From NCBI GenBank assembly GCA_002900995.3, contig CM035305.1, positions 310,001 to 374,000 of the forward strand: a stretch of DNA of 64,000 nucleotides. The letters run 5' to 3'. This document shows positions 11,989 to 22,780 of the stretch, one piece after another; position 1 is the stretch's first letter, and each line of letters begins with the position of its first letter. Position numbers and translations under genes: made by a program. The notes under the pieces were generated by a model, which saw only the letters and a program-made list of their open reading frames with translations, was not told where the DNA came from and made no database searches. This DNA comes from Ganoderma boninense. Lineage: Eukaryota > Basidiomycota > Agaricomycetes > Polyporales > Polyporaceae.

Positions 11989-12794
11989 ATGCCCGCGATC
12001 ATTCTATTCCACGTCGACTATGCTGATCCTGAGCTCGACTTTCCGGGAAACCCGAAATCAGCAGATCCGTCCTGGATCCGGGTGAGCGTCGAAGGCGCGC
12101 GCGCAGTGACCGAGGTATGTCTCGTCTGCCTTGCCCCCCCCCCCCCGCTGCATTTCAACAAATCCCTTGTTTGCCCAGCTCTACCTTCCAGTCGACGCTC
12201 TGGAGAACCTAGAAGATGCCTACTGGGGCAACTGGATCAACACGATCCAGGGTCCCATCATGGGACGGTGCGACGTCACTCCGAGCCAGCGCCAACAGCT
12301 CCTCGACGTTGTGCTTACCTACCGCGCATTCACCACTGGCACCGCCCGCGTGCCTGACATCTGGTTCACCAACTTCATTCGCTCGCTCCTCAACATCGCG
12401 CGCGCGCATCCGGATCGTCCGATCGACGAGCCGCTCAAGACTCTCACCAATGGCCTGCGCTCTCTCCTGCCTAATGTGAGCCTTACTCTGTTGACATTCA
12501 TTTCCCGTCGCGCTGATTTTCAAAAACACCCAGCATGTCTTCAATGCGCCTGACATCCCGCCGGTGTCCGCGGATGCCGAGTCTGGCGCCGATGAGCGCT
12601 CCTCTTCGTACCACGAGGCGCCAGGCAACGTGGTACCCGAGCCCGTCGGGTCCCTGGATGAAGTGTTCGCTGCGGTCCCGCGTCCGTCAGCCGCTGCAGT
12701 GCCGCGTCGATCAGCCGATGAGGGTTATGATTCAGATGGGGACAGTATGCCAAGTCTAGCTACAGTAGGGGATAGTAGCGATGACGATTACTAG
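11989..12794 (+). CDS. hAT passenger protein, 227 aa, unknown function
   Basis: Three exons join cleanly in phase 0: 11989-12114, 12179-12475 and 12534-12794 (introns GTATGT...CCCAG and GTGAGC...CCCAG). They give a 227-residue protein starting MPAIILFHVDYADPELDF. The middle exon is a compact, probably helical region (LPVDALENLEDAYWGNWIN, then TPSQRQQLLDVVLTYRAF and WFTNFIRSLLNIARAH). The C-terminal 60 residues are acidic and Ser/Asp-rich, ending in GDSSDDDY. The gene lies inside the hAT element, divergent from the transposase. Its C-terminal exon recurs in the second copy (63828-64000) with one synonymous difference (Pro CCC/CCT), which suggests maintained coding function. I recognise no domain. 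A DNA-binding or transposition-accessory role is only a guess from context. Confidence 0.8.
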
Positions 12795-12879
12795 GCTCTA
12801 CCTAGACACACCACTGCTGTATGTACCACTATGTAGTCCTGTTATTAGTGATGACCTACGTTCTTGTTTATGCACTTTA

Positions 12880-13143
12880 CTATGCAGTATATGAAATATG
12901 ACCTATGCTTTTAAACAGTATGCGAGTGCAATTAATCATGCACAAGTCTCATGATTTATACGGGTAACCTGTAATGAATCAAAGGTTACCTACAACACAT
13001 CCGACACTTCTAAGATGGCTGATTGGGATCCGCGGTTGATTCATACTGCAGGTACCTAAACCTACGGGTGGTATACCTACAGGTATTTATTCAGGTTCAG
13101 TGCAGGTCAACCTGCGCTGAACCTGAACCTACGTTCAGCCTTA
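12880..13143. repeat. Right subterminal region of the hAT element
   Basis: It contains palindromic and repeated motifs, including AGGTTCAG/CTGAACCT around a GTGCAGGTCAACCTGCGC hairpin core (about 13092-13128), TACCTACAGGTA, and GGTTACC/GGGTAACC. They resemble the left-end motifs (ACCTGTAGG, CAGGTTA). The whole stretch is identical in the second copy at 63479. Confidence 0.7.
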
Positions 13144-13151
13144 CTTGGCAA

Positions 13152-14017
13152 GCGCGTCGTATGTAGCCATTAATGTGAGCAGGCACTGATAAATCCCCCG
13201 AATTGCAAGGCTCAGCAGCTGTGGAACCCTTGTGGGGATTCGCTTCCCTGCTCCCCGTTATCGTTATCGTGCAACTGAAGTGATTCTCCTGAGTTGGAGA
13301 ATCTGGTATCGCTGGAGGGTGCGAGATGCCTCCCTTCTGTGTGTCAGGTAAGGTTTGAATCTTGACTGACCGACATGAGTAGCAAGGTCCGTGTCTAGAT
13401 CTTCTGTTATATATACTTTTCCGGAAGCGATGAGCCCGTTGTGGTCGAAGACCCTGACCCAGCTCGACGTAATGGCGACTCGTCGATGCGGATCTCTCCA
13501 GTACTTGCCGCATAATGGCCACTTGTCGATGTGGATCTCTCCAGTACTTGCCCCCCCTATGCGGTCTGCATCCTGACATTGACCACAGATCTTGCACTCG
13601 TATGCCTCTGAAGGGTTATGAGACAAGGCACTTTAGCCGCGAAGGAGCAGAACCGATGTCACGCTGAGAGCCCGTTGTCATGTGCGCAGCTGTCTCGTCT
13701 GAAGGGAACGTCAAGTTGAAGCTTGAAGTTCCATGTGGTCCTCGTCCGTCATCGATTCAATTGGTTCTCGGGTCTTTGAGCGCAGGTCCGTCACTTGCTT
13801 CCTTCCCATCACTGACGGAGAACAAAAGAAAGCTGGAAATGGAAGTTGTGTGCCCAGACCAAAGCCGAACGGGGAGCGCTAGACGGAGCGGTGAAGTTCC
13901 TGGATTGGAGTGGGGCGGGGGGCGGAGCACTGAACGCTGGTCATGTCGTTCACACCGCAGTTGCGCACTCGTTGGCTGACTGTCCCTAGTTGAGACATTA
14001 GAAAGCTTTACAAACGA
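13152..14017. other. No supported gene; short tandem duplication
   Basis: This spacer lies between the hAT element and the KDZ/Ulp1 gene. A roughly 44-bp unit (CGACTCGTCGATGCGGATCT..., then CACTTGTCGATGTGGATCTCTC) is tandemly duplicated at about 13474-13555. A minus-strand frame (13264-13626) with CKICGQC is short and not supported by neighbours. Confidence 0.4.
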
Positions 14018-17000
14018 CTATACTCCAGACATCGCATATATCAGTGCTAAAAGTCTCCGGCGGAACTCCGTGATGTCGTCAGACGGGAGGACAACGGACG
14101 TATACCCTCGCAATATTGCTGCGATGCAGGCGAGGACCCAAACACCGCAGTCCCAAGAATTGCGCTGCAAGGGTTTCGTCTGGGCGGACTGTCAGATTCT
14201 TGGGTCAGTATGAGGTGGAGAAACTTGCCACGAGAGGATACGCCTTCCAACCATCATCTAGTGGCGGCGGCATCTGCCCGTGTTCCGTTGCCAGGCGATG
14301 AAAGCGATGGATGAAGGTGAAGACTTCCTGCAGCGAACGAATGTGTGATATCATGAGATACAATGAGCCATTGTACTTACCTTGACATCAGACTCAAATT
14401 TCTGTGCATCGCCGAAGCTGTCGAAGGACACGATGTGCTGTTTTCCCCAGTAGACGATGGCGAGGGTGAAATGGGACTGTTGAGGACTGTGGATGGGGAC
14501 TAGCCAAATACAATTGTTGTCGAATCGGGCCTCATGCCGGCATTGCCGCCAGAGCGCGTCGTCATCGCTTTTCCGATGCATTGTCATGGCGAAACATGAA
14601 AAGAAACAGATATCACCGCCGGCTGCGGCGATACCAAGATGGCGGCGGAGAACCTGAGTCCCCAAGTCGATGCAATCGTCGTTCAGCCATTGGGTGCTGG
14701 AGTGGAGTCGACTCAGGGCCCGACGGTCGAAGTCCAGGCGCGGATGGTCGTCTGTCGCGGGTATAGCGCACGAAGCAGGAGGAGACTGCGGAATCTGGGA
14801 AGAGACAGGCGGCAGGCATAGCGAAGTGTCGTCATCGACGGCGAACTGCACGGACACGAGGATATAAACATGATAGAAGACTAAGAACACATCGACTTAC
14901 CGGATTGTAGTCCGAGAGCAACAGCACTTTCTCTACTACCGGCATAGGGAATGGGGGGTCGTCGGTTTCGTGGTTCTCAGCGGAGTCCCGGTCGTAGATG
15001 AACTCGAGGGCGTCGCAGACGAGGCAGGCCTCCGTGTCAAGCTCCTGATTACCAGCAGGGTCGATTTCGTCATCCTCAGTTTCATCTTGGAAGTTTACCT
15101 GTACCCAATGGAGTGGGAGGAGTTGCGCGGCGCCGGACAGCTTCTCCGCCATGTGAACAGCTGCGGACGCTTGTGACTTGATGCGGAAATCAGAGACAAA
15201 CGTTGTGCGCCACTTGAATTGGAGGAAGAGAAGCTTCTCCTTCTCTTGCTGGAGCAGAAAGAGAATCTCGGCATCTGATTGGTGTTCGCTCAGCGCCGAG
15301 CTGCCAGTCGGATAAAGAGAGTATTGACTTACTTTTGGGATCGCGGCTGGCCAATTCCACAGCCGCCAGCTCGAGCCCGTACCACCGCCACATGCTGTCA
15401 GCCTCGGCTCCCAACCGGCGACGCTCCTCCAGGCACCGAGCCTTCATCAGCATCGCCCTGATTCCCTGCCGGACTTCAACCTCCTTCAGCCACCGCGGTA
15501 CAGTCGGTGAGACTCTTGTAACCCAAACGTCAGCGAGAAGGCTCGAGTCCTCCCGTAAGTCATTGAGTGTGGTGGGCAAATGCGTGGGCAGAGGAAATTC
15601 CCATGTTTCCTCGTACTGCTCGGCAAGCGCGTCACAGTAACCGTTGAACTTTCGGATCGCGGTCATCAGTGCCGGAGTGCGCTTGGCAATGGCTTTCCTG
15701 GTCTGCTGATGAAGTTTGGTACCTGGAAACGCGCTCGTAAGTACTAGTAATGTGCCGCGGCGGAAATCCCAATACTAGCCAAGCGGCTGATCGCGACCCC
15801 CGGCCGCTCGGTCCAACTTATCCCATTCAAAGAAGGATCCGGTGGCCCATTTACGGATGTTGATCTTCAGGTCTCGTGCTAACAGCAGTGTGCGAATGAA
15901 GTCCAGGGGTAGGCCTTGGATTTCGGGAAAGGTGTCCGAGACGTTTAGCGACGTGTACAAGCTCTCGACCTTACCGATGTTTTCTTGGTGGCCCTGGCGC
16001 AATTGTTGCAGGAAATTGTGCGCTTCGGGGTTTGTTGCATCCTTGACAATTGCTTTTTGCACTTGTTGAATGAAGTCCTCGATTTGATTAAGTTCTGTCT
16101 GCAATGTCAGCACCGCGTCGAGTTCACGCTTGAGTTTGGCAGGCGCATCTACATCAGACCTGACGTTAGACCGGCTAGACAAAGAATTTGCAAAGACGTG
16201 CGATTTCTGATGGACAACTGCGCCTTTCGTTGTTCATCCCACTGGGCTTGAAGTTCCGCTAACGACATGCCGCTTCGCGCCAGATCTTCGCCGGCGGCAA
16301 AATCACGCACCTCGACACCATGTTTCAGCCGCCCCCGAATCCATACACCTAGATTCTCACGGGCTGCGTCGTTGATGTAGTCCGTGTGCCTGTCAATGAT
16401 CCAGATTCGTCGTGAACGCTATCATGGTTACCACTTTAGGAGAGTTGGAACGTTGAGAAATAGGCACATACTCCAGAGGTGCGGGTCACACCAATTAGCA
16501 TCCGCATCTTTGACCAAATTCTCTCAGTGCCTTCTCCCTCCGTTAGTCCGAGCCCTTCACGCAACCGTGGGTTGTAGACTAGTTGACATGCCCATTGATG
16601 TCCATAGGCGTGCATTGCTGACGTTGCGAAGAGTAGTCTCTTGAGAATGCTGTCTGACAAGATGTCGTACTACACATCATGAAGTGAGAATGATGAAACA
16701 TGCGCTGAAAACATTGGTCACCTACCTGATGAAGACTCCGATCCAGCACACAACCAATGTCGTAGAACACTGCCACCGTCGCTTCTGGAGGAAGATGGGA
16801 GAAAAGGCGCTCGATAAGCGCGATACCGAACTTTTGCTGCTCACCAGGGGTGTCGACATTCGCTAAGAACAGGACGACGTCGTGTCGGCACACTAGGGCC
16901 ATCAAGCCGGTGTCGTCGAATTTAATCCCATGAGTCTTCTCCTTCTTCTCGTCTGCGGCCTCGTAGGATTTCTCACATTCATCGATCGCGCCGTCTGGAA

Positions 17001-18768
17001 CATCACAATGGTGGGGACGTGGCGGCTTCTTGCGTGCGGCCGCGATACATGCATCCATCTTGTCAACGTCTTCCTTAGGTATGAAATACTTTGGTTCATA
17101 GAACCAAGGACTGTTGCCAGCTGCCACATTGTGCCGCTGGCTGAATGTAGCATCAATCGCGACGTGGATGTCTCCACCTGCTCTGTGTATCGTGATCAGT
17201 TCTGTGAAGATTAAAGGCGCGGTTGGGAGAGACTTACTTCTCAAAGCTGCGACCAAACCGAACCCCTCCGAAGCATGCGGGACATAGCTTCTGGAGGAAC
17301 CGGTGGCAGAACCCGGTGGCCGCGGACTCGCTGGGAAGTTCCCCGACGGGGTCGTCGCGCGAATGGTCACGGAGGCGTTCGCGCGAATGGTCGCGGAGGC
17401 GTTCGCGCGAATGGTCGCGGAGACGTTCGTGCGAATGGTCGCGGAGACGTTCGCGCGAATGTCCGTGGGAATGCTTCTGCGAAAGGTTCAGCGAATGTTT
17501 GCCTGGGCGTTCGCACAAATGGACGCCAAGATGGTCACTCGAGACTTCGCGTGAACCACTGGAGGGACGAACAGACATCGCCGTGTCTGTATTGGTGAGG
17601 TCTATGGCATCTGTTAGATTGTAGCGTCCGAACTATGATATACATGGATGGAACGAACAACATACTGAACGAAAAAGAGTTCACCGGAGGACTGGTCCGG
17701 CTCCTGGCCAGCTCACCCTTGATGAGAGGGATGCATGCGTCCACGGCATTTTCAAGCATGGACTCAGGTCTTCGACGGAGAGAATCGTACCATTGGATTG
17801 CTTGGCCTAAGCCTCGGCGGAACGGATCGTGCACAGGTTCACCCTTGGACTTACGTTCAGCTTGAGAAGGAGACTGTTGATCGGAGCGGGACTGACCTTC
17901 TGATTAAGAATGTGGAAGCCGCGTCGGCTGTATAGAGCCTTCAGTGCGCCTGCTAACGCCGTGACGGCGTCTGCTGAGTGATCGAAGAGAGCGGAGTAGA
18001 AGTCTAGCATGTCTATCGACACCGCAAGACGGGGTTGAACCGGAGAACTTGGAAAGAGACCATTGTGCACCAGAATCTGTGGGATGGTGGCGCATTTGCA
18101 GCTTTGAAATGTGGTTGTAATAAGATCTGTGAAATAAATCAAGTCTGGACCTCTGCGAAAGTAAGTGATAACGTACAGTCGAAATGCAAACATTGAACCT
18201 CCGACTCCTTCAATATGCAAAATCCCGTTTTACACATTGTCGCTTCAACACCGAGAGGGCGACCAAGTCGGCCTTGAGATCGCTGCATGTAGTCGAGGTA
18301 GTCGTGGATAAGCGTTGGGATCAACACAAGCCAATTACTGTACAGGCGGTAGGCCGCGGCGTCTGGGAGGACTCGTCGGGGATGTACCTCAGGGTCTCCT
18401 TCGATAGGACTCAAGCGGTGCTGGGCTGGGTCATCGCTATATGGCTCATCGGCGGGATGTGGGCCGGGTTCAGTGTCCGACTGAGGGCCTCCTGGTTCTG
18501 GAGAGACTTCGCTGTCTGTGGGCAAGCGTTCGTGACGTTTCCGAATCTCATTCATCCGGGCGAGTAACAGTCGTTCTTCGAGATCTTGCCCTGGCCGAAC
18601 AACGACCTCGGAGTCTTTACGCCAGGGTCGCCGTCTTTTGGGGCTCTCAAAGTGTTGGCTTGCTGGCTGTTGCGAGCGCTTTGGAGGTCGTCTCGGAGGT
18701 GTAGCGGGAGATGGCAAGACTGGTAGCTCTGAATGCATAGTGGGAGTAAAGACGATGTTGTTGAGCAA
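14018..18768 (-). CDS. KDZ-family transposase fused to a Ulp1-type SUMO protease domain
   Basis: A long minus-strand gene with many short introns. From the N-terminus: a basic, disordered leader (18768 or 18738 start; PPRRPPKRSQQ, SPKRRRPWRK). Next is a CxC1-like segment (about 17930-18110: CKCATIPQILVHNGLFP, then SSPVQPRLAVSIDM and ALAGALKALYSRRGFH). A CPACFGG motif sits near 17275. The KDZ catalytic core follows: DIHVAIDATFSQRHN (about 17150), TGLMALVCRHDVVLFLANVD, VAVFYDIGCVLD (about 16750), then HAYGHQWACQ and EGTERIWSKM (about 16530-16620). After a helical region (15190-16180) comes a C48 protease-like domain: WLNDDCID, HFTLAIVYW (His, about 14470), VSFDS (Asp, about 14425). After two introns comes QRNSWDCGVWVLA (Gln and Cys, about 14135-14165). 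The triad is complete. Stop TAG at 14018. KDZ elements carrying Ulp1 proteases are known in basidiomycetes. Element ends were not identified. Confidence 0.82.
17348..17470. repeat. 24-bp coding minisatellite in the KDZ/Ulp1 gene
   Basis: About five tandem copies of a 24-bp unit (GCGCGAATGGTCGCGGAGGCGTTC and variants) lie in the exon just before the CPACFGG motif. The period is a multiple of three, so on the minus strand it encodes repeats of RERLRDHS. Being in frame, it changes protein length without breaking the gene. Confidence 0.85.
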
Positions 18769-19171
18769 GGGAAACCAAAGTGAATATGAACTCTAAGCGC
18801 TGGAACCAAGGGCAATGGGTGCCTGATGCCCCGAAGTCTACAAGTCCAACATCTCTCAGGGAATATTTCCGCGGACAGTTCAGGAGACGGTTCCGCAAGT
18901 AATTCTGGGAACGATTCCGCGAGCGGTAGAAAACGAAGGCTATATTAGGCAGAGCTATTAATAGTATACAGGCGAGATGTTCGCGCGATCGCCCACCCCT
19001 CAGGGTATATTCCCATGTGCAAGTAATACGTCTAAAGGAGGGGTCAGGGGACCTGCCTTAGGTGCGGCGACGGTGGCGTCCGTGGTGGACGACTTCTACA
19101 AGGACCACCACCACCCCAACCACCACCTTCTCCTCCTCCACTGCCTCTGCGAAAGTCCAGCGTTTACGTAT

Positions 19172-20908
19172 ATGGCCGACGTCGTCCAAGATGACGAACT
19201 CCAGACCCTGCCGGATATTCTAGCCTCGACGTCCCAGGACGTCCTCCCCACATCGTTGGCTTCCCCCGATGCTGCCCCCTACATCGCCCACCTTACCTCC
19301 CTCTCGTTGCCGGAGCTCGAAGCAGAGCCAACAGAACTCGCATCTTCGTCGGCCCAGCTCACCAATGCGCTTACAACGCTATGCTACACGTCCTACCCGA
19401 CATTCCTCTCCCTGCACGCAACGACATCCACGCTTTCATCCTCGATCGACTCGCTTTCGTCCTCGCTATCGTCATGGCTTTCCACTCTACCCACTCTCGA
19501 GTCCAGCGCCCGCACGTTTGCTGCCGACTCGCGCAGTCTTCTCGCATCACGCAGGAAGGCGGCCCTCGTCCTCGAGCACCACGACAAGCTCCACGACGTC
19601 CTGTCCATTCCCATGCTCCTCGAGACGTCCGTGAGGAACCATAACTATGCGGACGCCCTCCTCCTGGCACAACACGCCTCCAGCTTGGCCACCAGGTTCC
19701 CGTCAAACCCGCTCATCCAATCGGTGAAGGCGGACTGCGACGCCCGCGTCCACTCGATGCTCGCACAGCTCCTCCGCGTACTCCACGAGCAGGCGAAACT
19801 TCCCGCGTTATTTCGCGCGGTCGGATTCCTCCGCAAGATGGATGTGCTCTCGGAGCAGGAGCTCGCCCTCGCGTTCCTCTCTGGCAGGAGCTCGTACCTC
19901 GACAGCAGTCTGCGTGCGGTGGAGGCGGAGAGGAAGGGGATGGACGGGGAGGGGAGCGTCGAGCGGGAGCGGGAGAGCCAGGCTCGGTCTCTGAAGAGGT
20001 ACGTGGACGCATGGCGGGAGGGCGTGCACGACGTTGTCACCCAGTACACCACCATTTTCCTCGACTCCGCTAAGGGGGCAGAACCTGCACCCCCGGAACT
20101 CCATGTTCTGCTGACGACATTCACGACACTCTACGTCCGACGACTGCTCGACCTCCTGCGCGACACTCTCCCGCTCGTGGCCGACCCTTCCCTCCTGACT
20201 TCCCTCCTCACTCAGCTCACGTACTGTGCAACATCATTCGGACGAGTGGGGCTGGACTTCCGGGGCGCACTCGCTCCTCTGTTCACGACCGCGGTGCTGC
20301 AGGGCGTGATACACGAGTTCGAAAGCGCGACGGAAGCCTGGTGCAACGCCATCGACTCCGAGGACGCCTCAAAAACGCGCTCCAGGACCGGCCTACCCTC
20401 CCGAAGAAAAGCCTCGCAGTTCCTTCTTGCCCCTGCTGTCCTGTCCTCCCCACCAGTACCCACAGACGTGCAACTGTCCGGATTCGCGTCTGCACCCGCC
20501 AATACCCCACCCGCGATCCTCACGTCCTACCCGCCGCTTGCACTGTACACGAACGCGATTCTGACGGCTCTGAACGGGCTCCGACTGCTGGCGCCGGTGA
20601 GCCTCCTCCACGAACTCTTGGTTGGGCTCGAACGGTCTCTGGCGCACGGTGCGATCATGCTTCTCGTCCTGGCGCGCTCCGCGACAGAGGAACGGTCCAC
20701 TGGACATTCTAGCGTCGAGGATGCGAAGCGCGAGGAGGATGCGGTCCGTGCTGCGGGGTTTGTGTACGTCAAGGTGTTCGTTCCGTTCATCCGGAGAGCG
20801 TTGGTGGAGGGCGTGTATGGCGTGAAGGCGGACGAGGATGGTGTTGCGGTCGGGAAGGATCTTGAGGGCGTGCTGAAGGAGTGGGATGGTTGGCTCGAGA
20901 GGAGGTGA
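19172..20908 (+). CDS. COG8: Conserved oligomeric Golgi complex subunit 8 (Dor1-like)
   Basis: An intronless 578-residue frame starts at ATG 19172 (MADVVQDDELQTLPDIL) and stops at 20908. The open frame extends upstream to 18977, but that part has no protein-like conservation pattern and the MADV start fits the family. The N-terminal half matches Dor1/COG8: YIAHLTSLSLPELEAE, a helical stretch with ESSARTFAADSRSLLASRRK, ...LSIPMLLETSVRNHNYADAL. Then comes LRVLHEQAKLPALFRAVGFL, RKMDVLSEQELALAFL and LKRYVDAWREGVHDVVTQY. COG8 is part of lobe B of the COG tethering complex for retrograde traffic within the Golgi. Length is within the usual fungal range. It marks the start of the ordinary gene block. 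Confidence 0.93.
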   Translation: MADVVQDDELQTLPDILASTSQDVLPTSLASPDAAPYIAHLTSLSLPELEAEPTELASSSAQLTNALTTLCYTSYPTFLSLHATTSTLSSSIDSLSSSLSSWLSTLPTLESSARTFAADSRSLLASRRKAALVLEHHDKLHDVLSIPMLLETSVRNHNYADALLLAQHASSLATRFPSNPLIQSVKADCDARVHSMLAQLLRVLHEQAKLPALFRAVGFLRKMDVLSEQELALAFLSGRSSYLDSSLRAVEAERKGMDGEGSVERERESQARSLKRYVDAWREGVHDVVTQYTTIFLDSAKGAEPAPPELHVLLTTFTTLYVRRLLDLLRDTLPLVADPSLLTSLLTQLTYCATSFGRVGLDFRGALAPLFTTAVLQGVIHEFESATEAWCNAIDSEDASKTRSRTGLPSRRKASQFLLAPAVLSSPPVPTDVQLSGFASAPANTPPAILTSYPPLALYTNAILTALNGLRLLAPVSLLHELLVGLERSLAHGAIMLLVLARSATEERSTGHSSVEDAKREEDAVRAAGFVYVKVFVPFIRRALVEGVYGVKADEDGVAVGKDLEGVLKEWDGWLERR

Positions 20909-21200
20909 CGGCGTTCGCAGGTGAGTGGCCTTGTTGTTGATTGTGTATCTATCGCTGGAGCGTCCGTCAGGTGCACCGCGCTTGTCTGACCAGCTTCGCT
21001 CGATCTTCGTAGGAGTACCACTCGTATATCTTATACAACGATACAGGGTACAACAATCGCTCGGAGGCGATACTCGTACATAACGGAGCTCACAAAATGA
21101 CAGTGTACAACGTTCCGGAGCCGGGCCGGAAATAACCTCGATGTCAAAAACCTTGGCGACTGACACACTCTTCACGCTTCAGACACGCGACCCATGGGAC
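20909..21200. other. Convergent 3' spacer
   Basis: This lies between the COG8 stop and the stop of the minus-strand gene that follows. No gene seen; presumably the two 3' untranslated regions. Confidence 0.5.
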
Positions 21201-21968
21201 TTAGAAAGCGTTACGGCCGAGGCGGGAACCCTCGCGACGGAGCGCGCTGCTCGTGGACTTGCCCGCTGAGGTTCCCGCGGGCGTCGCCGTCTTGCGGGAC
21301 GGCGTGTGCAGCTCCGTGTCGCGCCAGCCCTCGGCCGAGTCGCGGTACTTGTGGAGGAGCGCCTGGAACTCGCGCTTGGGCGAGATCCCTGTCAGCCCCT
21401 CGAACGACGGCCCGAGGAGCGACGCGTACTCCTGCATCAACGCACCGAGTGTCAGCCACCGTACACGTCCTACCACATACGCGAAGACGAGGCGACGAGG
21501 ACTCACCGATCGGCTGCTGTTGTACGACGCGCTGGACTTGGTCTTGCCCGTGCCCCCGGCGGCCGCGCGGCGCTTCTTGTTCATCTTGGCGAGCTTCGCG
21601 CGGTACGCGGGGTAGCGGTACTGGATGGTCTGCGTCGGCGACGGAGGGAGCATGAACATCGCGTCCGAAGACAGCTCGCCGTACCCCGTCAGGCAGCACT
21701 CGTCGTCGTCCGTGTCGTTGCCACCACCCTCGCCCCTGCTGCGCGGAGCCAGAGCCGCGTCGGTCATCTCGGTATCGCGCAGGCTGGTGACGGACGAGGA
21801 GGCGACGGCCGAGGTCTCGCCGATTGCCCCAGACTTGTCGTAGAACGACGACGAGCCGGTGAGGGTCGCGGTGCGACGAAGCTGGTGGTTGGGGGTCGGC
21901 GGTCAGCCGCTGCGCCAGACGACGACGTTGTGAAGAGGGAGACGGACCTTGCTGCGCTGAGGAGGCAT
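21201..21968 (-). CDS. Uncharacterised 208-aa protein
   Basis: Three exons splice in phase 0: 21948-21968 (MPPQRSK), 21507-21881 and 21431-21201, with GTCCGT...CCAG and GTGAGT...GCAG introns. The product of 208 residues has a Ser/Thr-rich N-terminus (TATLTGSSSFYDKSG, then TSAVASSSVTSLRD). A conserved-looking middle follows (PPSPTQTIQYRYPAYRAKLA, KMNKKRRAA), then EYASLLGPSFEGLTGISPKR, EFQALLHKYRD, and a basic tail. No known domain recognised. It is convergent with COG8. The clean gene structure argues for a real gene. Confidence 0.7.
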
Positions 21969-22780
21969 GGTGAGTGTCTGTGGGTCTTGAAGTCTTGGAG
22001 CGTGAGCGTGTCTGGAGTGTGCAAGTGGGGTGCTGGTAGAGCCCAGGGATGGGCTTTTATAGGCTTCGGTGAAGGGTTAAGGAGGCTTTGACCGGTCCCG
22101 GCCCATGCCCAATGGCCATTGACGAGGCCACCGTGACCATTGTGCTAGCCGCTTCAATGACGCTGTGAATGGAGACCCCTGTCTGCCATCCGAGGTTGTG
22201 ACGACCTTAAGTCAAAAGAACGGTTGAAATAGACGGACATGAAGGTTTTCTTTGTGTTCTCCGCGCCAGCGCCTGCCCGCCATGGTCCACGCCGAAAACA
22301 TGCGTAGATCGACTATATCGGCTGCACATGCAACGAGCAGCGTGGCCGATGGGGGAAGAAGGCAACCTTTCCAAGTGCTATAAGCCCTCGAGGATATCGA
22401 GGAATATTTCGTTGATGATCACTATTGTAGTCGACTTTCAAGTCGCATACTTACTTATCCTTGTCGGGGAACCTATCATATCACTCAGGTATGTATATGA
22501 GACTTTGACCAGTCTAGATCGGGCTAGCACTTTATCGTGCTTTATCAGGGTGAGGAGGCCACGAGGCTGGCTACAGTCCCCACTGGGCTACATTTGGGAG
22601 GATGTTGCTTCCAGATACTTACTATCCATATTGTGGCCAACTCTCTTTAAACACACCAGTAGATCACGACGATACAAGCCTCCGGAGGTCGGTAGGCTCA
22701 GTCATTCTTGTGCAGTATCTGTGAAATGACAGCACTCACGAGCCCAATCCCATCAGCAGCAGTCTCAAACCCCCACGATA
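21969..22780. other. Intergenic region without supported gene
   Basis: Divergent spacer between the 208-aa protein gene and the next plus-strand gene. Only short, unconvincing frames. Confidence 0.45.

Larger units (their letters stand above)
5930..13143. mobile_element. Complete 7.2-kb hAT transposon
   Basis: The left end TAAGGCTGAACGTAGG (5930) and right end CCTACGTTCAGCCTTA (ending 13143) are perfect inverted repeats over 16 bases. They are flanked by the perfect 8-bp target duplication CTTGGCAA (5922-5929 and 13144-13151). Inside are a hAT transposase on the minus strand (7264-10834), a divergent passenger gene (11989-12794), subterminal repeats at both ends and a minisatellite. Intact-looking genes, a perfect target duplication and a near-identical second copy at 63479 indicate recent transposition. 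An 8-bp duplication and a DDE transposase with a C-terminal dimerisation domain are hAT hallmarks. Confidence 0.95.

Noticed and set aside
13264..13626. Minus-strand frame with CKICGQC motif
   Set aside because: Overlaps a 44-bp tandem duplication, lacks further zinc ligands and has no splice-linked continuation.
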